In this document: positions 6,271 through 12,901 of the stretch, piece after piece
Position numbering within the stretch: the first letter of the stretch is position 1
How the letters are laid out: each line of letters opens with the position of its first letter
Origin: Syntrophomonas sp.
Lineage (GTDB): Bacteria > Bacillota > Syntrophomonadia > Syntrophomonadales > Syntrophomonadaceae
Direction: 5' to 3'
Assembly: GCA_003444615.1 (NCBI GenBank)
Contig: DLUN01000099.1
Coordinates: 8,051-20,951, forward strand
Length of the DNA stretch: 12,901 nucleotides
Translations under genes and position numbers: made by a program
Notes under the pieces: model-generated
Database searches by the model: none
Told to the model about the DNA's origin: nothing
Seen by the model: only the letters and a program-made list of their open reading frames with translations

Positions 6271-7143
6271 TTAGCTCCGGTTTATGCCTATATTATTAAC
6301 GATTTCCGCAATTTGCTCCGGTTTGTTCATGGTGTATAAATGCACGCCGGCTACACCATCATCAATTAAGTCCAGCACCTGTTCACTGGCATATTCGATA
6401 CCCGCCTTTTCCATGTCAGCGGGAATGTTTTCATATCGTTCTACCAAACTCAGCAGCTTAGAGGGTATAGATGCGCCGCACAGATAAATCATCTTCTTAA
6501 TCTGTTTGGCATTCAATACCGGCATAATTCCTGGAATTATGGGGCAATTAATGCCTTTAGCCATGGCCCGGTCTACAAAGTCATAGAAAATACGGTTGTC
6601 AAAAAACAACTGGGTAATTAGAAAATCAACCCCGCAATCCACCTTGTTTTTCAAGTTCTCCAGGTCTTCGCTCAACCTGCGGCACTCGGGATGCCCTTCG
6701 GGATGGGCCGCAGCAGCAATGCCAAAGTCAGCTAGCTGTCGGGCATCATTGATAAGCTGAAAAGCATAGCGATACTCTTGTTGGTCCAGTTGAAAGTTTT
6801 CCTGTTCTTCCGGGAAATCGCCCCGCAAAGCCATTATGTTTATAATGCCTTCCCCCAGTAAGTCCTGGAGTATTTGATGTATTTCCTCACGGGTATGACG
6901 AACACAGGTTAAATGGGCCAGGGACTCCACTTTATAATCGTTTTTTATACGAGCGGCTATCTCCACGGTCCGGTCCCGACTACTCCCCCCCGCTCCATAG
7001 GTTACGCTGATAAAGCCCGGCTGCAGGCGAATAAGTTTTTCTACGGTGGTAAATACCGTTTCCAGAGGATAATCCATGCGCGGAGGAAATATCTCCAGTG
7101 ATAAAACCGGAGACTCTTGCCGGTACAAATCAATAATCTTCAT
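6271..7143 (-). CDS. metF: 5,10-methylenetetrahydrofolate reductase
   Basis: The 290-residue flavoprotein reduces methylene-THF to methyl-THF for methionine synthesis or for the methyl branch of the Wood-Ljungdahl pathway. Family motifs are present: EIFPPR with the catalytic-type Glu17, VTYGAGGSSRDRT at 47-59, HLTCVR, ALRGD with Asp109, AAAHPEGHPE at 144-153, ITQLFFDN at 176-183 and IPGIMPV. The length fits short MetF enzymes without a C-terminal extension. The ATG at 7143 is preferred: it has a GGGGTGG-type ribosome site just upstream, and the protein then begins MKIIDLYRQE. A TTG at 7197 would extend it 18 residues into the icd gene without a ribosome site. It is last in the operon, about 40 bases after icd. 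No MetV or methyltransferase gene is in the window, so the electron donor and pathway role are undecided. Confidence 0.9.
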   Translation of the reverse strand: MKIIDLYRQESPVLSLEIFPPRMDYPLETVFTTVEKLIRLQPGFISVTYGAGGSSRDRTVEIAARIKNDYKVESLAHLTCVRHTREEIHQILQDLLGEGIINIMALRGDFPEEQENFQLDQQEYRYAFQLINDARQLADFGIAAAAHPEGHPECRRLSEDLENLKNKVDCGVDFLITQLFFDNRIFYDFVDRAMAKGINCPIIPGIMPVLNAKQIKKMIYLCGASIPSKLLSLVERYENIPADMEKAGIEYASEQVLDLIDDGVAGVHLYTMNKPEQIAEIVNNIGINRS

Positions 7144-7183
7144 ATTCCACCCCACCCCAAAGAAGTCATGCCCACTGCACCCG

Positions 7184-8449
7184 CTACATATTAGCAATCA
7201 AAGCATCGGCAAATTGGGAACACTTAACCTCAGTAGCGTCTTCCATGAGCCGGGCAAAGTCGTAAGTTACCACCTTACTGGCGATAGTCTTTTCCATAGC
7301 CGAAATAATCAGATCAGCTGCTTCATGCCAGTTTAAGTGTCTGAGCATCATCTCACCCGATAAAATAACTGATGAAGGGTTGACTTTATCTAAGCCCGCA
7401 TACTTGGGCGCAGTACCATGGGTAGCCTCAAAAATAGCATGACCGGTTTCATAGTTAATGTTGGCTCCGGGAGCGATACCTATTCCACCCACTTGGGCAG
7501 CCAAGGCATCGGAAATATAGTCGCCATTTAAGTTCAAGGTAGCTATCACATCGAATTCGGCAGGACGGGTTAGAATTTGCTGTAGGAAAATATCGGCTAT
7601 AGCATCCTTAATTATTATCTTACCGCTGTTTTCAGCTTCCTTCTGGGCAGCATCTGCGGCAGCACTTCCCTCTTCATCCTTAATACGATCATATTGATCC
7701 CAGGTAAATACTTTATCGCCAAATTCCCTTTCGGCCAAGTCGTAGCCCCACTGCTTAAAAGCACCTTCCGTGTACTTCATGATATTGCCTTTATGCACTA
7801 GGGTAACGCTTTTACGTCCATTATCGATAGCAAAGCGGATAGCCGCTCTCACCAGCCGTTCAGTTCCTTCCTTAGATACCGGTTTGATACCGATACCGGA
7901 AGTATCTGGGAAGCGAATTTTACTGACCCCCAGATCTTCCTGCAGGAAACGAATCAGTTTTTTCGCTTCCTCAGAATCCTCGGGATACTCGATACCTGCA
8001 TATATGTCTTCGGTATTCTCTCGAAAGATTACCATATCAGTTAATTCGGGCCTTTTAACCGGGGAAGGAACTCCCTTGAAGTAGCGTACCGGACGGAGAC
8101 AGGTGTAGAGATCCAGTTCCTGTCTTAGGGCTACATTTAAGGAGCGGATCCCACCTCCAATGGGAGTTGTTAAGGGTCCCTTGATAGCAATAATATACTC
8201 GCGGATGGTATCTAAGGTCTCCTGCGGCAGCCATTCGCCCTTCTGATTATAAGCCTTTTCCCCGGCCAGGACCTCTTCCCATACCAGTTTACGCTGGCCT
8301 TGGTAAGCTTTTTCCACTGCCGCGTCAAAGACTCTGGAAGCAGCCCTCCATATATCGGGTCCAGTTCCATCTCCCTCTATAAAAGGAATAACCGGATGAT
8401 CAGGTACATTCAGTACACTATTTACTACAGTAATTTTCTCCCCCTGCAT
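7184..8449 (-). CDS. icd: NADP-dependent isocitrate dehydrogenase
   Basis: The 421-residue enzyme converts isocitrate to 2-oxoglutarate with NADP+. It closely resembles the Bacillus and E. coli homodimeric type. Isocitrate ligands are visible: Ser103, Asn105 and Arg109 in RSLNVALRQ, Arg119, Arg143 and Tyr150 in FRENTEDIY, Lys220, and Asp310/Asp314 in [16 protein letters not shown] preference is indicated by HGTAPKY (Lys349, Tyr350) and by Tyr396/Arg400. An insertion relative to E. coli at about residues 250-275 (FTWDQYDRI onward) is of the Bacillus kind. The start at 8449 is chosen because AGGAGG (complement of 8460-8465) sits 10 bases before it. An earlier ATG at 8470 overlaps the preceding stop but has no ribosome site of its own. 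The substrate identity is the strongest evidence that the upstream genes make isocitrate rather than a leucine or lysine precursor. Confidence 0.95.
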   Translation of the reverse strand: MQGEKITVVNSVLNVPDHPVIPFIEGDGTGPDIWRAASRVFDAAVEKAYQGQRKLVWEEVLAGEKAYNQKGEWLPQETLDTIREYIIAIKGPLTTPIGGGIRSLNVALRQELDLYTCLRPVRYFKGVPSPVKRPELTDMVIFRENTEDIYAGIEYPEDSEEAKKLIRFLQEDLGVSKIRFPDTSGIGIKPVSKEGTERLVRAAIRFAIDNGRKSVTLVHKGNIMKYTEGAFKQWGYDLAEREFGDKVFTWDQYDRIKDEEGSAAADAAQKEAENSGKIIIKDAIADIFLQQILTRPAEFDVIATLNLNGDYISDALAAQVGGIGIAPGANINYETGHAIFEATHGTAPKYAGLDKVNPSSVILSGEMMLRHLNWHEAADLIISAMEKTIASKVVTYDFARLMEDATEVKCSQFADALIANM

Positions 8450-8469
8450 AGGTTGATTTCCTCCTATCA

Positions 8470-8970
8470 TTAATCAAAATTAAAGGTCCCGTATTTCCTA
8501 AAATGTTCTACTAATCCCCCATCAGACAGGATTTTTAACATTACCTCGGGCAGAGGTGTAATAGGGATATCTATCCCTTTGGTGGCATTGTGTAAAACGC
8601 CTTTTTGCAAATCGATGTTTATTTCATCCCCTGGGTCAATCTGATCAGTATCACATTCAATTAAAGGCAGCCCGGTATTAATACAGTTGCGATAAAAAAT
8701 ACGGGCAAAAGATTTAGCCACCACGGCACTGATATTGGCATTGATTATAGCCAAGGGAGCCTGTTCCCGGGATGAACCACATCCGAAGTTGCGTCCCGCT
8801 ACGATCATGTCTCCCGGTGAAACCTTGGAGTAGAAGTCTGGATCCAAGTCTTCCATTACATACTTGGCCAGTTCTTTCATGTCCAGGGTCTTGAACTTAT
8901 GGCGGCCGGAAATAATGTAGTCTGTATTGATATCATCACCAAACTTGTGTGCTTTACCTTTTAGATTCAT
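8470..8970 (-). CDS. LeuD-type small subunit of a citrate-isomerising aconitase
   Basis: The 166-residue swivel-domain subunit belongs to the 3-isopropylmalate dehydratase/homoaconitase small-subunit family. It has [10 protein letters not shown] at 10-19, the phosphate/carboxylate-binding-like [14 protein letters not shown] at 59-72, and [14 protein letters not shown] at 89-102. The substrate-discriminating loop after IISGR reads HKFKT, with Lys residues at 24 and 26 where leucine-pathway enzymes tend to carry hydrophobic residues. A basic loop would suit a substrate with an extra carboxylate, such as citrate. That reading is inference. The ATG at 8970 has GGGAGG (complement of 8977-8982) 6 bases upstream, and the gene is 15 bases after the large subunit and abuts icd. 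Automated annotation would probably say leuD; the context with icd and without leuA/leuB argues for aconitase. Confidence 0.82.
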   Translation of the reverse strand: MNLKGKAHKFGDDINTDYIISGRHKFKTLDMKELAKYVMEDLDPDFYSKVSPGDMIVAGRNFGCGSSREQAPLAIINANISAVVAKSFARIFYRNCINTGLPLIECDTDQIDPGDEINIDLQKGVLHNATKGIDIPITPLPEVMLKILSDGGLVEHFRKYGTFNFD

Positions 8971-8985
8971 GAACTTCCTCCCACC

Positions 8986-10242
8986 CTAATTAATATACTC
9001 ACGGGGGTCGGTTATCCGACCGGTCAGCATGGAAGCAGCTACGGTAGCTGGTGAAGCCAGGTATATAAAAGCTTTGTTATTGCCCATGCGTCCCTTAAAA
9101 TTGCGGTTGGCAGTAGAAATTACGTTTTCTCCGTCAGATGGAACTCCATTATGGGTACCTACACAGGGTCCACAACCAGGAGTAACCACTGCTGCTCCAG
9201 CTTCAACAAAAGTTTCTATTAAGCCTTCGCGTATGGCCTGTAAGTAAATAGAACGGGAAGCAGGAGCTACTACCAGACGGGTTCCCCGGGCGATCTTGCG
9301 CCCCTTTAGAATTCCAGCCGCAATGCGCAGGTCCTCCAGGCGCCCATTAGTGCAGGTTCCTAATACTCCCTGCTGGATAGGAGTTCCAGCCACTGCTGAC
9401 ACTGCCGATACATTGTCAACGGTATGGGGACTGGCCACTTGGGGCTCCAAATTAGAAACATCATATTCTTTAACCCGGGCGTATACCGCATCGGGGTCAG
9501 CACTAACCGGTGTGAATTCCCTTTTGCTGTGCTGTTTCACCCATTCTATGGTCTTATCATCAGCTTCCATCAAACCACATTTGGCACCCATTTCAATAGC
9601 CATATTGCTTATAGTGAAGCGGGCCTCCACTGATAAATCCTCAATAGCTGAGCCTACATATTCAGCTGCCATATAGGTGGCTCCATCAGCGGTAACATCA
9701 CCGATAAGGTATAAAATTAAGTCCTTGGAAAATACTCCAGCAGGCAGTTTGCCATTAACCACAAACTTAAAGGTTTCCGGCACCTTAAACCACAGTTTTC
9801 CAGAAATAATTCCCGCTGCTAAATCCGTTGAACCCACTCCGGTGGAGAATACATTGATTGCTCCATAGGTACAGGTGTGAGAATCAGCCCCAATTACCAG
9901 GTCTCCTGGAACTACGTGGCCCTGTTCAGGAACTAGTTGGTGACACACCCCATCCCCAATATCATAAAAACAGATGCCTTGCTCATCGGCAAATTCGCGC
10001 ATTTGATGATGCAATTCAGAGACCCCTTGCAAGGGGCTAGGTGCACTATGGTCAATAACCATAGCTACCCGAGACGGGTCGAAGACCCGCTTGGCTTCCA
10101 TTTCCTTAAAAGCCCTAATAGCTAATGGTGATGTGCCATCTTGTCCCATAATAAAGTCCAAGTCGGCCACTACAATATCATTGGCTTTTACATCCCGACC
10201 GCTCTTGTTAGACAGAATTTTTTCCGCAATGGTTTTGCCCAC
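8986..10242 (-). CDS. LeuC-type large subunit of a citrate-isomerising aconitase
   Basis: The 418-residue protein is the iron-sulfur large subunit of the LeuC/HacA/aconitase superfamily. Ligands for a [4Fe-4S] cluster are seen at Cys297 (GTCTNGR) and Cys357/Cys360 (PGCGPCVGTH). Other family segments are IDHSAPSP at 63-70, IGADSHTCTYGA at 117-128 and the FSTGVGSTD stretch at 132-140. The length is that of the two-subunit archaeal/clostridial type, not of the 750-900 residue AcnA or AcnB. It should dehydrate and rehydrate citrate to isocitrate together with the small subunit. The GTG start at 10242 is 3 bases after the synthase stop, with an AAGGAG ribosome site overlapping that gene's last codons, so translation is probably coupled. 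The exact substrate (citrate, homocitrate, isopropylmalate or dimethylmalate) is not fixed by its own sequence; context with icd favours citrate. Confidence 0.85.
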   Translation of the reverse strand: MGKTIAEKILSNKSGRDVKANDIVVADLDFIMGQDGTSPLAIRAFKEMEAKRVFDPSRVAMVIDHSAPSPLQGVSELHHQMREFADEQGICFYDIGDGVCHQLVPEQGHVVPGDLVIGADSHTCTYGAINVFSTGVGSTDLAAGIISGKLWFKVPETFKFVVNGKLPAGVFSKDLILYLIGDVTADGATYMAAEYVGSAIEDLSVEARFTISNMAIEMGAKCGLMEADDKTIEWVKQHSKREFTPVSADPDAVYARVKEYDVSNLEPQVASPHTVDNVSAVSAVAGTPIQQGVLGTCTNGRLEDLRIAAGILKGRKIARGTRLVVAPASRSIYLQAIREGLIETFVEAGAAVVTPGCGPCVGTHNGVPSDGENVISTANRNFKGRMGNNKAFIYLASPATVAASMLTGRITDPREYIN

Positions 10243-10245
10243 TTT

Positions 10246-11418
10246 TTACTCCTTCTCCTTCATTAATTCTTCATATATAACCATCAGTTCTTTGTCAAAT
10301 AAAGAACGTTTTAAGTCGATTGACTTCTGGCGCGCCCTTTGCAAAACCTCTTGGATTATGGGGTCTGGTAATTCCAGGCCATATTCGTTAACAAACTTGG
10401 AGCGAATGGCCGCTGAGCCTGAGTGTTTACCAATAACAATCTGCCGCTCCAGTCCCACTTCCTCCGGGGAAAAGACTTCATAGGTAAGGGGATTCTTCAG
10501 TACCCCATCACCATGGATTCCTGACTCATGGGCGAATATGTTGGATCCCACAATAGGTTTGCTGACTGGTAAGGGCCGTCCTGATGCCTGGGCAACAAAC
10601 TCGGCTACTTCACGAAACAGAGTGGTATTATAATCAGAGTCCACCTGCATCAGATACTTCAGTCCCATGATTACTTCCTGCAAACAAGCATTGCCGGCCC
10701 GTTCACCCAGGCCATTAACGGTTACGCCCACATAACTGGCTCCAGCATATATTCCTGAAAGGGCATTAGCGGTAGCCATGCCGAAATCATTATGGGTATG
10801 CATTTCAATTTCTAACCCTACCGCATCCACCAAGGTCCTGATATAACGGAAAGTAGTCAGCGGATTCAAGATGCCTACCGTATCACAAAAACGCAACCGG
10901 TCCGCCCCGGCATGTTTGCCTATCAGGGCAAACTCGGTTAAAAATTCAATACTTGAGCGGGAGGCATCCTCAGCATTAACAGATACATACAAACCCTTAT
11001 CCTTGGCAAACTTTACCGCATCCGACATACGAGCTAAAACGTCTTCCCGGGTGGTCTGTAATTTATGTTGGATATGGATGTCTGATGTAGAAATGGATAT
11101 GGCTACTGCGTCCACACCACATTCTATAGACTCCTTGATATCAGCAATTACCGCCCGGTTCCAGGCCATAATACTGGCTTTTAGGCCCATGTCTACAATT
11201 TGTTTGATGCAGTCTTTCTCAAAACCCCCCATAACCGGTATGCCAGCCTCAATTTGATCGACTCCTATTTGATCCAGGTAAGCGGCGATTTTTAGTTTCT
11301 CCTCATTGGAAAAGACTACACCAGCTGTTTGTTCGCCATCCCGTAGAGTGGTATCGACTACCCTGATTCTCGCTCCTGGTTCCAGGAACCAATCACGATC
11401 TAAGCTGGATCTAGTCAT
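10246..11418 (-). CDS. Re-citrate synthase / homocitrate synthase family enzyme
   Basis: The 390-residue DRE-TIM barrel enzyme condenses acetyl-CoA with a 2-oxo acid. It has DTTLRDGEQ at 22-30 (metal ligand Asp22, Arg26, Asp27), the metal-binding HTH at 207-209, GLGERAGNA at 237-244, and the AHESGIHGDGV segment at 296-306, followed by IGKHSG. This is the NifV/homocitrate synthase architecture without the LeuA regulatory domain. The Re-citrate synthase of Clostridium kluyveri belongs to this broad family, so sequence alone does not separate the two reactions. The gene is directly followed by aconitase-like subunits and a true isocitrate dehydrogenase, so citrate formation from oxaloacetate is the best inference. 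The ATG at 11418 has AGGAGA upstream, overlapping the gatB stop. If it were instead a homocitrate synthase for nitrogenase cofactor, nif genes would be expected nearby; none are seen. Confidence 0.82.
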   Translation of the reverse strand: MTRSSLDRDWFLEPGARIRVVDTTLRDGEQTAGVVFSNEEKLKIAAYLDQIGVDQIEAGIPVMGGFEKDCIKQIVDMGLKASIMAWNRAVIADIKESIECGVDAVAISISTSDIHIQHKLQTTREDVLARMSDAVKFAKDKGLYVSVNAEDASRSSIEFLTEFALIGKHAGADRLRFCDTVGILNPLTTFRYIRTLVDAVGLEIEMHTHNDFGMATANALSGIYAGASYVGVTVNGLGERAGNACLQEVIMGLKYLMQVDSDYNTTLFREVAEFVAQASGRPLPVSKPIVGSNIFAHESGIHGDGVLKNPLTYEVFSPEEVGLERQIVIGKHSGSAAIRSKFVNEYGLELPDPIIQEVLQRARQKSIDLKRSLFDKELMVIYEELMKEKE

Positions 11419-11425
11419 ACTCTCC

Positions 11426-12874
11426 TCACTCCTTCTTCAATTTTTCTCTAAGCAATTCATTCACCAGAGCAGGATTAGCCTGACCCCGGGTAGCCTTCAT
11501 GATCTGACCTATCAAAAATCCGAAGGCTTTCTCTTTACCATTTTTATAATCCTCAACCACTTTGGTATTAGCTTCCACTACTTCATCAATTACTTTTTGC
11601 AGAGTATCCTTGTCCGAAATCTGCTCCATGCCTTTTTCTTTGATGATCTCATCCGGTGTTTTACCAGTAGAAAATATCTCTTCAAAAACTACTTTGGCCA
11701 TTTTGCCGCTGATGGTCCCTTTGTCCATCAATTGGAGCATACGGGTTAAATGCTGGGGCTGTATCTTGGCATCTTTCAGTTCCATGTTGTTCTGATTCAA
11801 GAGACGGCTTAATTCCCCCATCATCCAGTTGGAAACAACCTTGGCATCAGGGTAGGATGCTACTGCTTCATCAAAAAACTTTAATGTCTCCGGGGTTGAG
11901 GTAAGCAATCCCGCATCGTAGGCAGATAATCCGTGTTCTCCCACCAGTCTCTGTTGGGCTTGATCAGGCATTTCCGGCATAGACGCTCTGACTCTGTTTA
12001 CCCATTCACGCTCAATGCGTACCGGCGGCAAATCCGGATCGGGGAAATAGCGATAATCCTCAGCTTCTTCCTTGGAGCGCATGGAACGGGTGACTTGTTT
12101 TTCCTCATCCCAGGTACGGGTTTCCTGTACTATTGTTTCTCCATCTTCCAGAGCTTCTATCTGCCGCTGGGCTTCATATTCAATAGCCCTTTCCAGGGAA
12201 CGAAAAGAATTCAGGTTTTTGATTTCCACTCTGGTACCCAGCTTGGTCTCTCCTCTGGGCCGCACTGATACATTAGCATCACAGCGCAGTGAACCTTCTT
12301 CCATCTTGCAATCGGATACCCCGGCAAACAGCATCATTGAACGCAGTTTTTCCAGATAGGCTCTGGCTTCAGCTCCACTGCGCATATCTGGTTCGGACAC
12401 TATTTCCATCAACGGAACCCCGCTGCGGTTAAGATTCACCAGTGAGTAGGTAGTGGTGGTAATGGATCCTTGATGAATAAGTTTACCGGCATCTTCTTCT
12501 AAATGAGCCCGGGTGATGCCAATTCGCTTTTGTACATCGTCCACGTCTATGTCCAGATATCCCTGCTTACAGATGGGCTGATCATATTGTGAGATTTGAT
12601 AGGCTCTGGGCAGATCCGGATAAAAATAATTCTTGCGGTCGAACTTACAAGTTTCCGCAATCTCACAATTCAAAGCTAATCCCGTTCTTATAGCGTATTC
12701 CACTGCCTGGCGATTTAGAACCGGCAACGCACCTGGAAATCCGGAGCAAACCGGGCATACCTGGGTATTGGGCTCGGCTCCAAAAGCCGTGGAACAAGAG
12801 CAAAATATCTTGGTAGCTGTTTTTAATTCTACATGTACCTCCAGACCTATTACTACTTCATAACCTCTATCCAT
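11426..12874 (-). CDS. gatB: Aspartyl/glutamyl-tRNA(Asn/Gln) amidotransferase subunit B
   Basis: The 482-residue protein is the full family length. GatB activates the glutamyl or aspartyl group on mischarged tRNA and transfers ammonia delivered by GatA to form Gln-tRNA(Gln) or Asn-tRNA(Asn). Visible features are GLEVHVEL at 10-17, a four-Cys zinc site (Cys25, Cys27, Cys40, Cys43) in FCSCS and [12 protein letters not shown] at 124-131, [15 protein letters not shown] at 149-163, [14 protein letters not shown] at 190-203, and the tRNA-binding tail with [16 protein letters not shown] near 453-468. The ATG at 12874 has a GGGGGTGA ribosome site shortly upstream. The gatA and gatC genes probably lie just beyond the right edge. 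The stop overlaps the ribosome site of the next gene, so gatB is in the same transcript as the citrate-branch genes. Confidence 0.95.
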   Translation of the reverse strand: MDRGYEVVIGLEVHVELKTATKIFCSCSTAFGAEPNTQVCPVCSGFPGALPVLNRQAVEYAIRTGLALNCEIAETCKFDRKNYFYPDLPRAYQISQYDQPICKQGYLDIDVDDVQKRIGITRAHLEEDAGKLIHQGSITTTTYSLVNLNRSGVPLMEIVSEPDMRSGAEARAYLEKLRSMMLFAGVSDCKMEEGSLRCDANVSVRPRGETKLGTRVEIKNLNSFRSLERAIEYEAQRQIEALEDGETIVQETRTWDEEKQVTRSMRSKEEAEDYRYFPDPDLPPVRIEREWVNRVRASMPEMPDQAQQRLVGEHGLSAYDAGLLTSTPETLKFFDEAVASYPDAKVVSNWMMGELSRLLNQNNMELKDAKIQPQHLTRMLQLMDKGTISGKMAKVVFEEIFSTGKTPDEIIKEKGMEQISDKDTLQKVIDEVVEANTKVVEDYKNGKEKAFGFLIGQIMKATRGQANPALVNELLREKLKKE

Positions 12875-12901
12875 TTTTCTTCACCCCCAGGTCTGGTCTA
12901 G

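Noticed and set aside
7144..7197. A longer MetF starting at TTG 7197
   Set aside because: It would overlap icd, lacks a ribosome site, and adds residues absent from the usual MetF N terminus.
8470..10242. Assignment of the two dehydratase subunits to leucine biosynthesis (leuCD)
   Set aside because: There is no leuA with a regulatory domain and no leuB. The pair sits between the citrate-type synthase and icd, and the small-subunit loop is basic.
10246..11418. Assignment of the condensing enzyme as NifV (homocitrate synthase for nitrogenase)
   Set aside because: The architecture would allow it, but no nif gene is present and the downstream product is an isocitrate dehydrogenase with all isocitrate and NADP residues. 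Citrate synthesis fits better, though activity is not proven.

Overview
The window looks like a chromosomal segment of an anaerobic Firmicute of the Clostridia/Peptococcia type, possibly close to the Syntrophomonadaceae. That placement is inference. It rests on strong Shine-Dalgarno sequences before nearly every gene, frequent TTG/GTG starts, a secreted copper-amine-oxidase-N-domain protein, a DegV protein, a FeoB with a Clostridia-like membrane part, and a citrate branch that uses a homocitrate-synthase-like enzyme plus a LeuCD-type dehydratase. No tRNA, rRNA, CRISPR array, phage gene or transposase was found, and the window reads as core metabolism rather than an island.

Layout. The left edge (minus strand) holds the 5' part of an exported two-repeat protein, cut by the window edge. 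After a 319-base divergent intergenic region, the plus strand carries a soluble hybrid histidine kinase (PAS-HisKA-HATPase-REC-Hpt), a DegV/FakB-like fatty-acid-binding protein with its own near-consensus promoter, a 324-base hairpin-rich intergenic region, and then a ferrous-iron uptake operon: feoA, a free-standing FeoB GTPase, and a separate FeoB membrane protein. A bidirectional terminator separates this from the minus-strand operon that fills the right half.

The minus-strand operon reads, in transcription order, gatB, a Re-citrate/homocitrate synthase-family enzyme, the large then small subunit of a LeuCD-type aconitase, NADP-isocitrate dehydrogenase, and metF. Spacing is tight: 7 bases, 3 bases, 15 bases, a stop/start junction, then about 40 bases. 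Together the middle four genes encode a complete route oxaloacetate + acetyl-CoA -> citrate -> isocitrate -> 2-oxoglutarate, the oxidative arm of an incomplete TCA cycle used to make glutamate. No ordinary (Si) citrate synthase or AcnA/AcnB-type aconitase appears. The upstream neighbour, GatB, uses glutamate-charged tRNA(Gln), so the operon joins glutamate-family synthesis to Gln-tRNA formation. MetF adds one-carbon metabolism.

Most notable points: the citrate arm is built entirely from leucine/lysine-type enzyme families around an unmistakable isocitrate dehydrogenase; FeoB is divided into two genes inside the region that normally links its GTPase to its membrane part, with a dedicated ribosome binding site; and the leader between degV and feoA can form competing hairpins that may act as terminators or an attenuator.
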